A stretch of DNA of 64,000 bases from Angustibacter sp049994355. Lineage in GTDB: Bacteria; Actinomycetota; Actinomycetes; Actinomycetales; Angustibacteraceae. Where the stretch lies: assembly GCF_049994355.1 (NCBI RefSeq), contig NZ_CP188257.1:2852001-2916000 (forward strand), read 5' to 3'. Positions 8,082-16,700 of the stretch are shown one piece after another. The translations under genes were made by a program, and so were the position numbers. The notes beneath the pieces are model-generated. The model saw only the letters and a program-made list of their open reading frames with translations, had not been told where the DNA came from and did no database searches. The first letter of the stretch is position 1. Each line of letters begins with the position of its first letter.

Positions 8082-9289
8082 TCGCTCCCGTTCTGCTGTG
8101 TCGAAGCCGGGCCGTCGAACAGCCCCTGCATGGTCATCACGATCTCCCGGTGCGACCCGGCCGGCCGGCCGCAGCGGCGCTCGCAGCCGCTGAAGTGAAC
8201 ACGCTCGTCGTCCGGTCGGCGGGCGCCGGCTGCGGCCGCCGCCATCGCCCGGACGTCGGCCAGTGCGCGGGCGCAGCCCGGCCGGCCGGCGCAGGCCGAC
8301 ACCCCGTGCCAGCCCGAGCGTTCGGACAGCTCCAGGGCACTAGACGGCAGCGCGGCCAACGTGCCCAGGGCGGCCCTGGCCTGGGCCGGCGACAGGTCGA
8401 CCAGCACCACCTCACGCCACGGCGTCACCAGCACCTCGCCGCTGCAGCTGGTAGCAATTGTTCGAGCAGCCGACGCCGAGAGCCGGCCCAGTGGTACCAG
8501 AGCGGCCACGGAATGGCGACCGCCCGGACCTTCGAGCAGCCCGAGCCGCTCGAGTCGGTCGGCGGCCGGCGGGACGCGCCGGACCGGCACCTGCCTGTGC
8601 GGCAGGCTTGCCCGCACCGCATCGCGAGCCCGGTCAGCTGCACCGTCCAGCTCGGCGAGCCGCCACGAGGTGCTGCCGAGCTCGTCGCGGAGCCTGAGGA
8701 ACGCCTGTGCCGCAACGGTCAGCGCCCAGGCACTGTGCCCCGCGTTGATCCGCAGCCCGGTGTCGAGACCGGCGAGCACGAGCGTCCCGGTTGCCTGCGA
8801 GTCCGCCCACCAGCCCACGTCGGATCCGGCACCGACGACGTCCGCTCGGCCGTCGTCCAGGGCGAACAGGAACCGGCCCGGCAGCCGAGCCAGCGCGGGG
8901 TCGGTGCAGATCGCGGTATCGAGTGCCCGGACCAACGGCCGCAGGTCGATCCGGGAGCCAGGCAGGGACGGCGACGCGAGCACGTTGCGGACCAACTCGT
9001 GGGCCGGCGCCGGGAGCAGCCCAAGACGCTGGACCTGCTGCACCAGAACGGGATCGACCCAGCCGTCGACCAGTCGCAGCCCACGAAGCTGCAGGTTGCC
9101 GCGCGACGTCAGGTGCAGCGCACCGTCGCCGAACCGTTCGGCAAGACCGGCCAAACCGGTCAGCGCGGTCGCCGAGATGACGCCACCCGGCAGTCTCAGC
9201 CGGATCAGCCCGCCGTCCGCCGCGACGTGCGGACGCAGGGCGCCCGGGCAGGCGTCGACCGCGTCCCGTCGGGACCCGACCCTGCTCAT
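8078..9289 (-). CDS. cobG: Precorrin-3B synthase (oxygen-dependent)
   Basis: A 403-residue member of the sulfite/nitrite reductase-like family. CobG hydroxylates C20 of precorrin-3A and forms the gamma-lactone using O2, with a [4Fe-4S] centre (and siroheme-like fold). The N-terminal half has LHLTSRGNLQLRGL and LVRNVLASP. The four cluster cysteines appear as CAGRPGC and, 35 residues later, CERRC near the C-terminus. The reading frame is open upstream, but ATG 9289 matches the family start and overlaps the upstream stop as ATGA. Its presence argues for the aerobic ring-contraction route. Confidence 0.93.
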   Translation of the reverse strand: MSRVGSRRDAVDACPGALRPHVAADGGLIRLRLPGGVISATALTGLAGLAERFGDGALHLTSRGNLQLRGLRLVDGWVDPVLVQQVQRLGLLPAPAHELVRNVLASPSLPGSRIDLRPLVRALDTAICTDPALARLPGRFLFALDDGRADVVGAGSDVGWWADSQATGTLVLAGLDTGLRINAGHSAWALTVAAQAFLRLRDELGSTSWRLAELDGAADRARDAVRASLPHRQVPVRRVPPAADRLERLGLLEGPGGRHSVAALVPLGRLSASAARTIATSCSGEVLVTPWREVVLVDLSPAQARAALGTLAALPSSALELSERSGWHGVSACAGRPGCARALADVRAMAAAAAGARRPDDERVHFSGCERRCGRPAGSHREIVMTMQGLFDGPASTQQNGSE

Positions 9290-9801
9290 GACGCGCTCCA
9301 ACGCAGTGCCCGGCGATCGCCGCGAACGGTGACCTCCACGACCGCCAGCGGCTCGACGTCCATCCGCCAGAACGCCTGTGGCGCAGTCCCAGCGGTCACG
9401 CAGACCGCCGCTCGCGCGACGGCCACCGGTGCGACCGCGAGCAACCGTCCGGAGTGCCGCGCGGCCGTGGAGTCCAACCAGCCGCGGGTGCGCTCGATCA
9501 GAACTGCGAGGGACTCGCCGCCGTGCCCGTCGAAGGTCTCGTCGTCCAGCCAGGCGCTGACGAGCTGCGGCTCCTGGGCGGCGAGCACGTCCAGGTCGAG
9601 GCCGGTCCAACGGCCGAGGTCCCAGTCGCAAAGCTCGGCGTCGACCGGCGGGTCCGCCAGGCCGGCGGCGGAGGCGGCCAAGGCGCATTCAGGGCCCGGG
9701 CCGCGCACCGCGGGCCAGCCCGCGACGTCCGCGTTCACCCGCCGGGGACGAGCGGCTACCCCTATCGCCGGTGCCGCAAGCAGGCGCAGCCGCAACGTCA
9801 T
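9286..9801 (-). CDS. Histidine-phosphatase-fold protein without catalytic histidines
   Basis: A 171-residue protein with the body of the phosphoglycerate-mutase/histidine phosphatase family: WDLGRWTGLDLDVLAAQEP, GGESLAVLIERTRGWLD and a GRLLAVAPVAVARAAV strand-helix. In active members (for example alpha-ribazole phosphatase CobC) the N-terminus carries an RHG motif and the later strand reads THxxVxRA. Here these positions are RLLAAPAIGV and AVAPVAVARA, so both catalytic histidines are absent. It is coupled to cobG by an ATGA overlap and is first in the cobG-cobH-cobIJ operon. A regulatory or scaffolding role, or an evolutionary relic kept for coupling, is inferred. Confidence 0.8.
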   Translation of the reverse strand: MTLRLRLLAAPAIGVAARPRRVNADVAGWPAVRGPGPECALAASAAGLADPPVDAELCDWDLGRWTGLDLDVLAAQEPQLVSAWLDDETFDGHGGESLAVLIERTRGWLDSTAARHSGRLLAVAPVAVARAAVCVTAGTAPQAFWRMDVEPLAVVEVTVRGDRRALRWSAS

Positions 9802-9846
9802 CGCGCCACCCCCGCGGAGCCCTTTGACACCACGACGACGCCAGCC

Positions 9847-9962
9847 CTAGGGTCAGCGGCACCCTGACGTTGTGAGGCAGCCGGTGAGATTCCGGCGCGG
9901 TCGCGCCACTGTGTCCGGTGCTCGAGCACCTCGCTCGAGCGTCGGGAGCCAGACCCTGCCAC
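9847..9962 (+). promoter_or_regulatory. Cobalamin riboswitch upstream of cbtBA
   Basis: The leader contains the conserved cobalamin-aptamer core: a GCCGGTGAGATTCCGGC stem-loop, then CGCGCCACTGT, and downstream GGGAGCCAGACC as the B12 box. About 45 bp later comes a strong ribosome binding site (GCAGGAGG) and the cbtB GTG. Coenzyme B12 binding is expected to shut off cobalt-transporter expression, as in known cbtAB leaders. Ends are approximate. Confidence 0.88.
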
Positions 9963-10007
9963 GTCTTCCGATCCGTCCCGGACGCACGATCCGCAGGAGG
10001 TCTTTCC

Positions 10008-10217
10008 GTGAGCCAGTCCACCGTCTCCGCGCAGCCGACGGCTGCCCCCATCCCGCTTCGTGAGGTCGCCCCTTGGGCGGCCTTCGCGCTGCTGCTCGCG
10101 CTCGTCGTGCTCTACTTCGTGTCCTCCGAGCAGGGAGCGGTCTCCGTCTTCTCCGGCGCCGGCGTGCACGAGTTCCTGCACGACGGTCGCCACCTGCTCG
10201 GCTTCCCCTGCCACTGA
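10008..10217 (+). CDS. cbtB: Cobalt transporter subunit CbtB
   Basis: A 69-residue, single-pass membrane protein. A hydrophilic start is followed by one transmembrane helix (WAAFALLLALVVLYFVS, about residues 23-39) and a His-rich tail, VHEFLHDGRHLLGFPCH. That C-terminal histidine motif is characteristic of CbtB and is thought to bind cobalt. The start is GTG 10008, with AGGAGG 8 bp upstream. The cbtA start follows 12 bp after the stop. It is the first gene behind a cobalamin riboswitch, consistent with B12-repressed cobalt uptake. Confidence 0.92.
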   Translation: MSQSTVSAQPTAAPIPLREVAPWAAFALLLALVVLYFVSSEQGAVSVFSGAGVHEFLHDGRHLLGFPCH

Positions 10218-10229
10218 GGGGCGGCCGAC

Positions 10230-10970
10230 ATGACCAGGTCCTTCCTGATCCGCGGCCTGCTCGTCGGGCTGCTCGCCGGTGCGGTGGCCTTCGTGGTCGC
10301 GCACTTCCTCGGTGAGCCGTCGGTGGCCGCCGCCATCGCGGTCGAGGAGTCCAGCCACGCCGCCGAGCACATGCACGGCGACCAGGTGGTGCTCGTGAGC
10401 CGCGACATCCAGGCCTCCGTCGGGCTGCTCACCGCGCTGCTGCTGTTCGGCGCAGCCCTCGGTGGCGTCTTCGGCATCGGTGCTGCCGTGGCGCAGGGCC
10501 GGCTCGGCCGGCTGGGGGCGCGGGCGACGTCCGCGCTGCTGGCCCTCGCCGGCTTCGTCACCATCTCGCTCGTGCCGTTCCTGAAGTACCCCGCGAACCC
10601 ACCCGCGGTCGGCGACCCGTCGACCATCGCGCGACGCTCCGGGCTGTACTTCGCGATGCTCGCGCTGTCCCTGCTGTTCGCCGTGGCGGCGGTCTGGGTC
10701 GCTCGTCGCCTGCACACGCTGTCCACCTGGAACCGTTGTCTTGCCGGCGTTGCGACCTTCGTCGTCCTGGTCGGGGTGGCGTATGCCGTGCTCCCCGCGG
10801 TCGACGAGGTGGGCACCTTCCCGGCCGACGTGCTGTGGCGGTTCCGGATGGGTTCGCTGGCTACCCAGCTGTCCGTCTGGTCGACCCTGGGACTGGCTTT
10901 CGGCGCGCTCACCGAGCGGGCGGCGGCACCGACGACGGTCGGCGAGGACAAGCCGCTCGTGGCCGTCTGA
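10230..10970 (+). CDS. cbtA: Cobalt transporter subunit CbtA
   Basis: A 246-residue polytopic membrane protein with about six hydrophobic segments (for example GLLVGLLAGAVAFVVAHF, GLLTALLLFGAALGGVFGIG, MLALSLLFAVAAVWVA). A His/Glu-rich loop after the first helix (EESSHAAEHMHGD) is typical of CbtA. With CbtB it forms the predicted vitamin-B12-regulated cobalt transporter. It lies 12 bp after cbtB in the same riboswitch-controlled transcript and converges with cobO; a hairpin separates the two. Confidence 0.93.
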   Translation: MTRSFLIRGLLVGLLAGAVAFVVAHFLGEPSVAAAIAVEESSHAAEHMHGDQVVLVSRDIQASVGLLTALLLFGAALGGVFGIGAAVAQGRLGRLGARATSALLALAGFVTISLVPFLKYPANPPAVGDPSTIARRSGLYFAMLALSLLFAVAAVWVARRLHTLSTWNRCLAGVATFVVLVGVAYAVLPAVDEVGTFPADVLWRFRMGSLATQLSVWSTLGLAFGALTERAAAPTTVGEDKPLVAV

Positions 10971-10996
10971 GCCGAACCGGTACTCGCGCACGGGTC

Positions 10997-11025
10997 GGCG
11001 GGGCATCACCACTCGATGCCCCGCT
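10997..11025. terminator. Bidirectional hairpin between cbtA and cobO
   Basis: GCGGGGCATC (10998-11007) pairs perfectly with GATGCCCCGC (11015-11024) around a 7-nt loop. The left arm overlaps the cobO stop codon. It lies between two convergent genes and so could terminate both; no T-tract follows. Confidence 0.6.
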
Positions 11026-11620
11026 GACCCTTGGCTCCCGAGTCCATCGGGTGCTTGACCTTGGTCATCTCGACGACCAGGTCGGCGGCCTCGACGAGCC
11101 GAGGGTCGGCGCGGCGTCCGGTGATCACCACGTGCTGGTGGCCCGGGCGGGTGCGCAGCGTCTCGACGACCTCGTCGACGTCCACCCAGCCCCAGCCCAT
11201 CGGATAGGTGAACTCGTCCAGCACGTACAGGCCGTGCCGCTCGCTGGCGAGACGGCGCTGGATCTCCCGCCAGCCCTCCAGCGCGGCCTCGGCATGGTCG
11301 TGCTCGGTACCCTGCTTGCGGGTCCACGACCAGCCCTCTCCCATCTTCTGCCAGTCGACCGGGCCGCCCAGGCCGGTCTGCTCGTGCAGCGAGCCGAGCG
11401 CCCGCAGCGCGGCCTCCTCGCCGACCTTCCACTTCGCGCTCTTGACGAACTGGAACACACCGACGTCCCAGCCCTGGTTCCACCCCCGCAAGGCGAGCCC
11501 GAAGGCCGCTGTGGACTTTCCCTTCATGTCTCCGGTGTGCACCATCAGCAGCGGACGGTTGCGGCGCTGACGTGTGGTGAGCCCGTCCTGCGGGACGGTT
11601 GCCGGTTGTCCCTGCGGCAC
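11006..11620 (-). CDS. cobO: Cob(I)yrinic acid a,c-diamide adenosyltransferase
   Basis: A 204-residue CobO/BtuR-type ATP:corrinoid adenosyltransferase. It attaches the 5'-deoxyadenosyl upper ligand to cobalt(I) corrinoids. The P-loop variant GDMKGKST (residues 30-37) is diagnostic, followed by GWNQGWDVGVFQFVKS, LYVLDEFTYPMGWGW (Walker-B-like strand) and VVITGRRADPRLVEAADLV. The length is typical. It is directly downstream of the ChlI/ChlD-like chelatase gene (2 bp gap), so chelation and adenosylation are co-transcribed with cobN under the riboswitch at about 17.6 kb. Confidence 0.96.
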   Translation of the reverse strand: MPQGQPATVPQDGLTTRQRRNRPLLMVHTGDMKGKSTAAFGLALRGWNQGWDVGVFQFVKSAKWKVGEEAALRALGSLHEQTGLGGPVDWQKMGEGWSWTRKQGTEHDHAEAALEGWREIQRRLASERHGLYVLDEFTYPMGWGWVDVDEVVETLRTRPGHQHVVITGRRADPRLVEAADLVVEMTKVKHPMDSGAKGQRGIEW

Positions 11621-11622
11621 GG

Positions 11623-13701
11623 TCAGGCCACCTTCCCGTTCGGCTGGCGGTCCTGGACCACTCGGGTGAGGGTGCCCGCTGCGAGGTCAGGCAGGGCGAG
11701 GTACTCCGCGCCCATCTCGTCGGCCAGCTGACTGGCCAGTCCGAGCGCCACGGCGCCGAAACCCGTTGCCTCGCAGTCGATCACCACGCTGGCCGTCCCC
11801 CGTTCACGGATCCGCTGGGCAGCGACCCGGGAGCGTTGCACAGCATCCTTGAGGCCGGTGGCCCGGCCGTCGGTGACCACGACGAGCAACGGTCGACGGG
11901 TGGGGTCCTTCAACTGCTCGATCCGGACCACCTCGTCCGCCCGCAGCAGCCCTTCGGCCAGCGGAGTCCGGCCGCCGGCCTCCAGGTGGCGCAGCCGCGC
12001 GGCCGCCGCCTCGACGCTGGACGTCGGCGGTAGCACCAGGCTCGCTTGCGACCCGCGGAAGGTCACCAGGCCGACCTTGTCCCGGCGCTGGTATGCGTCC
12101 AGCAGCAGGCTGAGGACGGCGGTCTTCACCTCGCGCAGCCGCGCTCGGGCCGCCATCGAGCCGCTGGCGTCGACCGCGAGCAGCACCAGGTTGCCTTCAC
12201 GACCCTCGCGGACCGGCATCCGCAGGTCCGACCGGTGCAGCACCAGGCCGGGGCCGGTCCGGCCGCGCGATCGCTGGTGCGGTGCGGCCGTCGTCAATGT
12301 GGCCAGCAGGTGCGGACGGCCGCCCTCACCGGTGTCCGGCCGCCGCGCGCCGACGGTGCGTCCGGTCGTGGTGGTCGCGCGTCCTCGGCGTCCGGCGACG
12401 CCAACCCCCGTGCCCGGCACGGTCAACAGCCGGGCGCGGTACGGGTCGCCCGCCTCGGCCTGCGAGGTCGCCGGTGCGCCCGCCGGTGCGCCCGCCTGGG
12501 CGCCCGCCTGTGCGCCCGCCTGTGCGCCCGCCTGTTCGTCACGGCGTGCCGTTACTCCATTCCTAGTGGAGTTGCGTTGCGCCGCGACATCCTCCGCGGG
12601 CGGGCGTGGGGGGGTCGAGTCGGAGCCGGCGCCACCGCCGGGCCCGTCGTCCGGGGGTTCGGGGTCGTCGTCCGGGCTGTCGGGCGCGCCGGCATCGAGG
12701 GCGTCCTCAAGGCGCTGCTCGTCCAGGCCGGGTGGGTCGAACGGGTCTCGCCGGGCGCGGTGCGGCAGGGCGAGCCGGGCGGCGGCGCGCACGTCCTCGG
12801 TCTCCACCACGCGTCGTCCGTGCCAGGCGGCGTGTGCGACCGCGGCCCGTGCCGTCACGAGGTCCGCGCGCAGCCCGTCGACGCCGAACGCCGCGCACAC
12901 CTCGGCGACCTGCCGCAGCGCCGCATCGGTCAGGACGACGTCCGCGACCAGCCGCTGGGCGCGCGCGATCCGCTCGGCGAGATCGGTCTCCTCGTGGGCC
13001 CAGCGCAGCGCGAACGCGGCCGGGTCCGCCTCGTACGACAGCCGGCGCCGCACGACCTCGACCCGGGTCCCGGCGTCCCGGCTGGCCGCTACCTCGACGG
13101 TCATCCCGAACCGGTCGAGCAGCTGCGGACGCAGCTCGCCCTCTTCCGGGTTCATGGTGCCGACCAGCACGAAACGAGCCGCGTGCGAGGCGGAAACCCC
13201 CTCGCGCTCCACGGTCGAGCGGCCCATGGCCGCGGCATCGAGCAGGACGTCGACCAGGTGGTCGGCGAGGAGGTTGACCTCGTCGACGTACAGCACGCCA
13301 CGGTGCGCGCCGGCCAGCAGCCCAGGCTCGTAGGCCGTCTCACCATGCGCCAGGGCGCGCTCGAGGTGCAGCGAGCCGAGCACGCGGTCCTCGGTGGCAC
13401 CGACCGGAAGCTCGACGAGCCGGGCCGGACGGCGGGAACCGTTGGCGGGCAACGGGTGCGGGCCATCCGGGCAGTCCGGGTCCGGGGCGGCCGGGTCGCA
13501 GGAGAAGCGGCAGCCGGCGACCACCTCGACCTCCGGCAGCAGCCCGGCCAGGGCGCGGACCATCGTGGACTTGGCCGTGCCCTTCTCGCCGCGCACCAGG
13601 ACGCCACCGATGGCCGGTGACACGGCGCTGAGCACCAGGGCCAGCCGCAGGTCGTCCATCCCGACGACCGCGGTGAACGGGTAGCGCGTCGACGTGCTCA
13701 T
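11623..13701 (-). CDS. Fused ChlI/ChlD-type cobaltochelatase AAA+/VWA subunit
   Basis: A 692-residue fusion. The N-terminal AAA+ ATPase (P-loop GEKGTAKST, residues 38-46; VLYVDEVNLLADHLVD as Walker B) resembles magnesium-chelatase ChlI/BchI. A low-complexity Ala/Gly/Gln linker follows at about 395-430. The C-terminal von Willebrand A domain has the metal-ion motif DASGSM (511-516), as in ChlD. It replaces the CobS-CobT pair as ATP-driven partner of CobN for cobalt insertion into hydrogenobyrinic acid a,c-diamide. ATG 13701 overlaps the cobN stop (ATGA) and fits the homology; the frame's earlier starts do not. Confidence 0.92.
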   Translation of the reverse strand: MSTSTRYPFTAVVGMDDLRLALVLSAVSPAIGGVLVRGEKGTAKSTMVRALAGLLPEVEVVAGCRFSCDPAAPDPDCPDGPHPLPANGSRRPARLVELPVGATEDRVLGSLHLERALAHGETAYEPGLLAGAHRGVLYVDEVNLLADHLVDVLLDAAAMGRSTVEREGVSASHAARFVLVGTMNPEEGELRPQLLDRFGMTVEVAASRDAGTRVEVVRRRLSYEADPAAFALRWAHEETDLAERIARAQRLVADVVLTDAALRQVAEVCAAFGVDGLRADLVTARAAVAHAAWHGRRVVETEDVRAAARLALPHRARRDPFDPPGLDEQRLEDALDAGAPDSPDDDPEPPDDGPGGGAGSDSTPPRPPAEDVAAQRNSTRNGVTARRDEQAGAQAGAQAGAQAGAPAGAPATSQAEAGDPYRARLLTVPGTGVGVAGRRGRATTTTGRTVGARRPDTGEGGRPHLLATLTTAAPHQRSRGRTGPGLVLHRSDLRMPVREGREGNLVLLAVDASGSMAARARLREVKTAVLSLLLDAYQRRDKVGLVTFRGSQASLVLPPTSSVEAAAARLRHLEAGGRTPLAEGLLRADEVVRIEQLKDPTRRPLLVVVTDGRATGLKDAVQRSRVAAQRIRERGTASVVIDCEATGFGAVALGLASQLADEMGAEYLALPDLAAGTLTRVVQDRQPNGKVA
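12470..12535 (-). repeat. 12-bp tandem repeats in the chelatase linker
   Basis: Roughly five 12-bp units (consensus GCGCCCGCCTGT on the plus strand, with GCGCCCGCCGGT variants) encode the repeating AGAQ/AGAP peptide between the AAA+ and VWA domains. The unit is a whole number of codons, so copy-number change would preserve the frame and only alter linker length. Confidence 0.8.
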
Positions 13702-16700
13702 CGGACCTCCCCCTCGAGGTCGCCCTCGGTCTCCAGGATCGCGTCCTGCAGCACCTGCAGCGCCTCGGCCGACGGCTCGGCCCACAAGCCGCGTTGCGCG
13801 GCCTCGACCAGCCGTTCGGCGATTCCCTTGCGCGCCCACGGGTTCGAGCGCTGCATGAAGGCGCTCACCTGCGGGTCCTGCACGTACTCGCGGGTCAGCG
13901 TCTCGTACATCCAGTCGTCCACGACGCCGGCCGTGGCGTCGTAGCCGAACAGGTAGTCGACGGTGGCCGCCATCTCGAACGCGCCCTTGTAGCCGTGCCG
14001 GTGCATGGCTGAGATCCAGCGCGGGTTGACCACCCGGGCGCGGAAGACGCGCTTGGTCTCCTCCCCCAGCGTGCGGGTGCGCACCTGCTCGGGAACAGCC
14101 GAGTCGCCCACGTAGGCGGCCGGATCCTGGCCGGTCAGGTGACGCACCATCGCGACCATTCCGCCGTGATACTGGAAGTAGTCGTCGGAGTCGACGATGT
14201 CGTGCTCGCGGGTGTCCTGGTTCTTGGCCGCGACCTGCATGCGCGCGTACGTGCGTTCCATGTCGCCGCGGGCCGGTGCGCCGTCCAGGTCACGACCGTA
14301 GGCGTAGCCGCCCCAGACCGCGTACACCTCGGCCAGGTCTGCGTCCGAGCGCCACGAGCGAGCGTCCACCAGGGGCAGCAGGCCGGCCCCGTAGGCACCC
14401 GGCTTGGAGCCGAACACCCGGGCGGTCGCCCTGCGCCGCTCGACGCCGGCGGCCAGGTCCGAGCCGACATGTGCGCGGACGAAGTTCTGCTCGGCCGGCT
14501 CGTCGAGGTCGGCAACCAGCTGGACGGCGTCGTCCAGCATCGTCACCACGTGCGGGAACGCCTCCCGGAAGAACCCGGAGATCCGGATCGTGACGTCGAC
14601 CCGCGGGCGGCCCAGCTCGACCAGCGGGACGACCTCGAGGCCAGTGACCCGGCGCGAGGCGTCGTCCCATACCGGTCGCACCCCCAGCAGCCAGAGCAGC
14701 TCGGCGATGTCGTCCCCCTGGGTGCGCATGCACGCGGTGCCCCAAACGGACAGCCCGACCGACCGTGGCACCTGCCCGGTGTCGGCGACGTGCCGGGCGA
14801 TCAGCGACTCCGCCAGCGCGACCCCGGTGTCCCACGACGTCCGGCTCGGCACCGCCTTCGGGTCCACGGCGTAGAAGTTGCGGCCGGTGGGCAGCACATT
14901 GACCAGACCGCGGGTCGGCGACCCGGACGGACCCGCCGGGACGAACCCGCCGTCCAGCGCGTGCAGCACGTTCGTGATCTCGTCGGTGGTGCGAGCCAGC
15001 CGCGGGACCACCTCGTCGGCACCGAACTCGAGCACCCGGACGACGTCAGTGACCTTCTCCCCCAGTACCTCCACGCACACCTCGCCGGCGAGCTCGCTCA
15101 CCCAGCCGAGGGTCTCCATGGACACCACGAGCCGCCGGGCCAGACCTTCGAGCAGGTCGACGACGTCGGCCCCGGTGCGCGACGGGCCGTCCACCACCTT
15201 CGAGAGAGCCGACGCCCCCTGCGCGTCGGCTCCCTCGAGCGCCGCACCGGGCTCGCGCAGCAAGGCGGCCTCGTCCAGGTCGACCCAGGTCGCGATCGCG
15301 CTGCGCAGCCCCGGGAAGGCCTGGGTGCGCCCACCCCAGACCTGCGACGCGCGCAGCACCGCGAGCACCAGGTTGACCCGGCCCTCACCCTGCGGGCCCT
15401 GGCCGAGCACGTGCAGGCCGTCCCGAATCTGTACGTCCTTGATCTCGCACAGGTAGCCGTCGACGTGCAGCACGAAGTCGTCGAAATCGTCCGCGCCGGG
15501 GGCGTCGTCCAGGTGCAGGTCGTGGTGCAGCTGCGCGGTCTGGATCACGTCCCAGATCTGCGTACGCAGCGTCGGCGCCTTGTCCGGGTCGAGGGCCTGC
15601 ACCAAGGCGTACTCGTCCAGCAGCTGCTCCAGCTTGGCCATCTCGCCGTAGGTCTCGGCCCGCGCCATCGGCGGCACCAGGTGGTCGACGACGGTGGCGT
15701 GCGCCCGTCGCTTGGCCTGGGTGCCCTCGCCCGGGTCGTTGACGATGAACGGGTACACCAGTGGAAGGTCGCCAAGCACTGCGTCGGGTGCGCACGAGCC
15801 AGAGAGCCCAATTCCCTTGCCGGGCAACCACTCCAGGGTGCCGTGCTTGCCCAGGTGGACCACCGCGTGCGCTCCGAAACCACCGTCGGACGGCGGGGCC
15901 TCCAGCCAGCGGTAGGCGGCCAGGTAGTGGTGCGAGGGCGCCATGTCCGGGTCGTGATAGATCGCCACCGGGTTCTCCCCGAAGCCCCGCGGCGGCTGGA
16001 TCATCAGCACGACGTTGCCGAACTGCAGCGCCGCCAGCGCGATCGCCGGCTCCTCACCTGAGATGTCGACGTAGAGCTCGCCGGGTGCCTCGCCCCAGGC
16101 TCGCTGCATCGCCTCGCGCAGCTCGGGCGTGAGCCGCTCGAACCACCGGCGGTACGTCGCACCGGGCACCTTGGCCACGGCAGCCGAGAGCTGCTCGTCG
16201 GTCAGCCACTCGACGTCGTGCCCACCGGCCGCGACCAGGGCGTGCACCAGCGCGTCGCCGTCACCGTCGAAGCCGTCACCCACGTCGTAGCCGGTGTGCC
16301 GCAACGCCTCCAGCAGGACGACGGCGCTGGCCGGCGTGTCCAGTCCGACCGCGTTGCCGATCCGGGCGTGCTTGGTCGGGTACGACGACAGCATCAACGC
16401 GATCCGACGTTCGCCGACCGGGACGTACCGCAAGCCCCCCAGCGCCACCGCGATGCCGGCGAGCCGCAGGCACCGCTCCGGGTCAGGCACGTACAGCGGC
16501 ACCGGACCCTCGTCCAGCTCCTTGAACGAGAACGGGACGCCGATCAGCCGGCCGTCGAACTCCGGGATGGCCACCTGGGTCGCGGCGTCCAGCGGACTGA
16601 CGGCGGCGTCCGAGGCCTGCCAGGCCGCCCGCGGGCTGGTCAGCGCCAGGCCCTGCAGGACGGGGACGTCCAGCCCGGCCAGCGCACCGGCGTCCCAGGT

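Noticed and set aside
10998..11024. Hairpin at the end of cobO considered as part of a riboswitch
   Set aside because: It lies at the 3' ends of two convergent genes and contains no aptamer core, so a terminator is the simpler reading.
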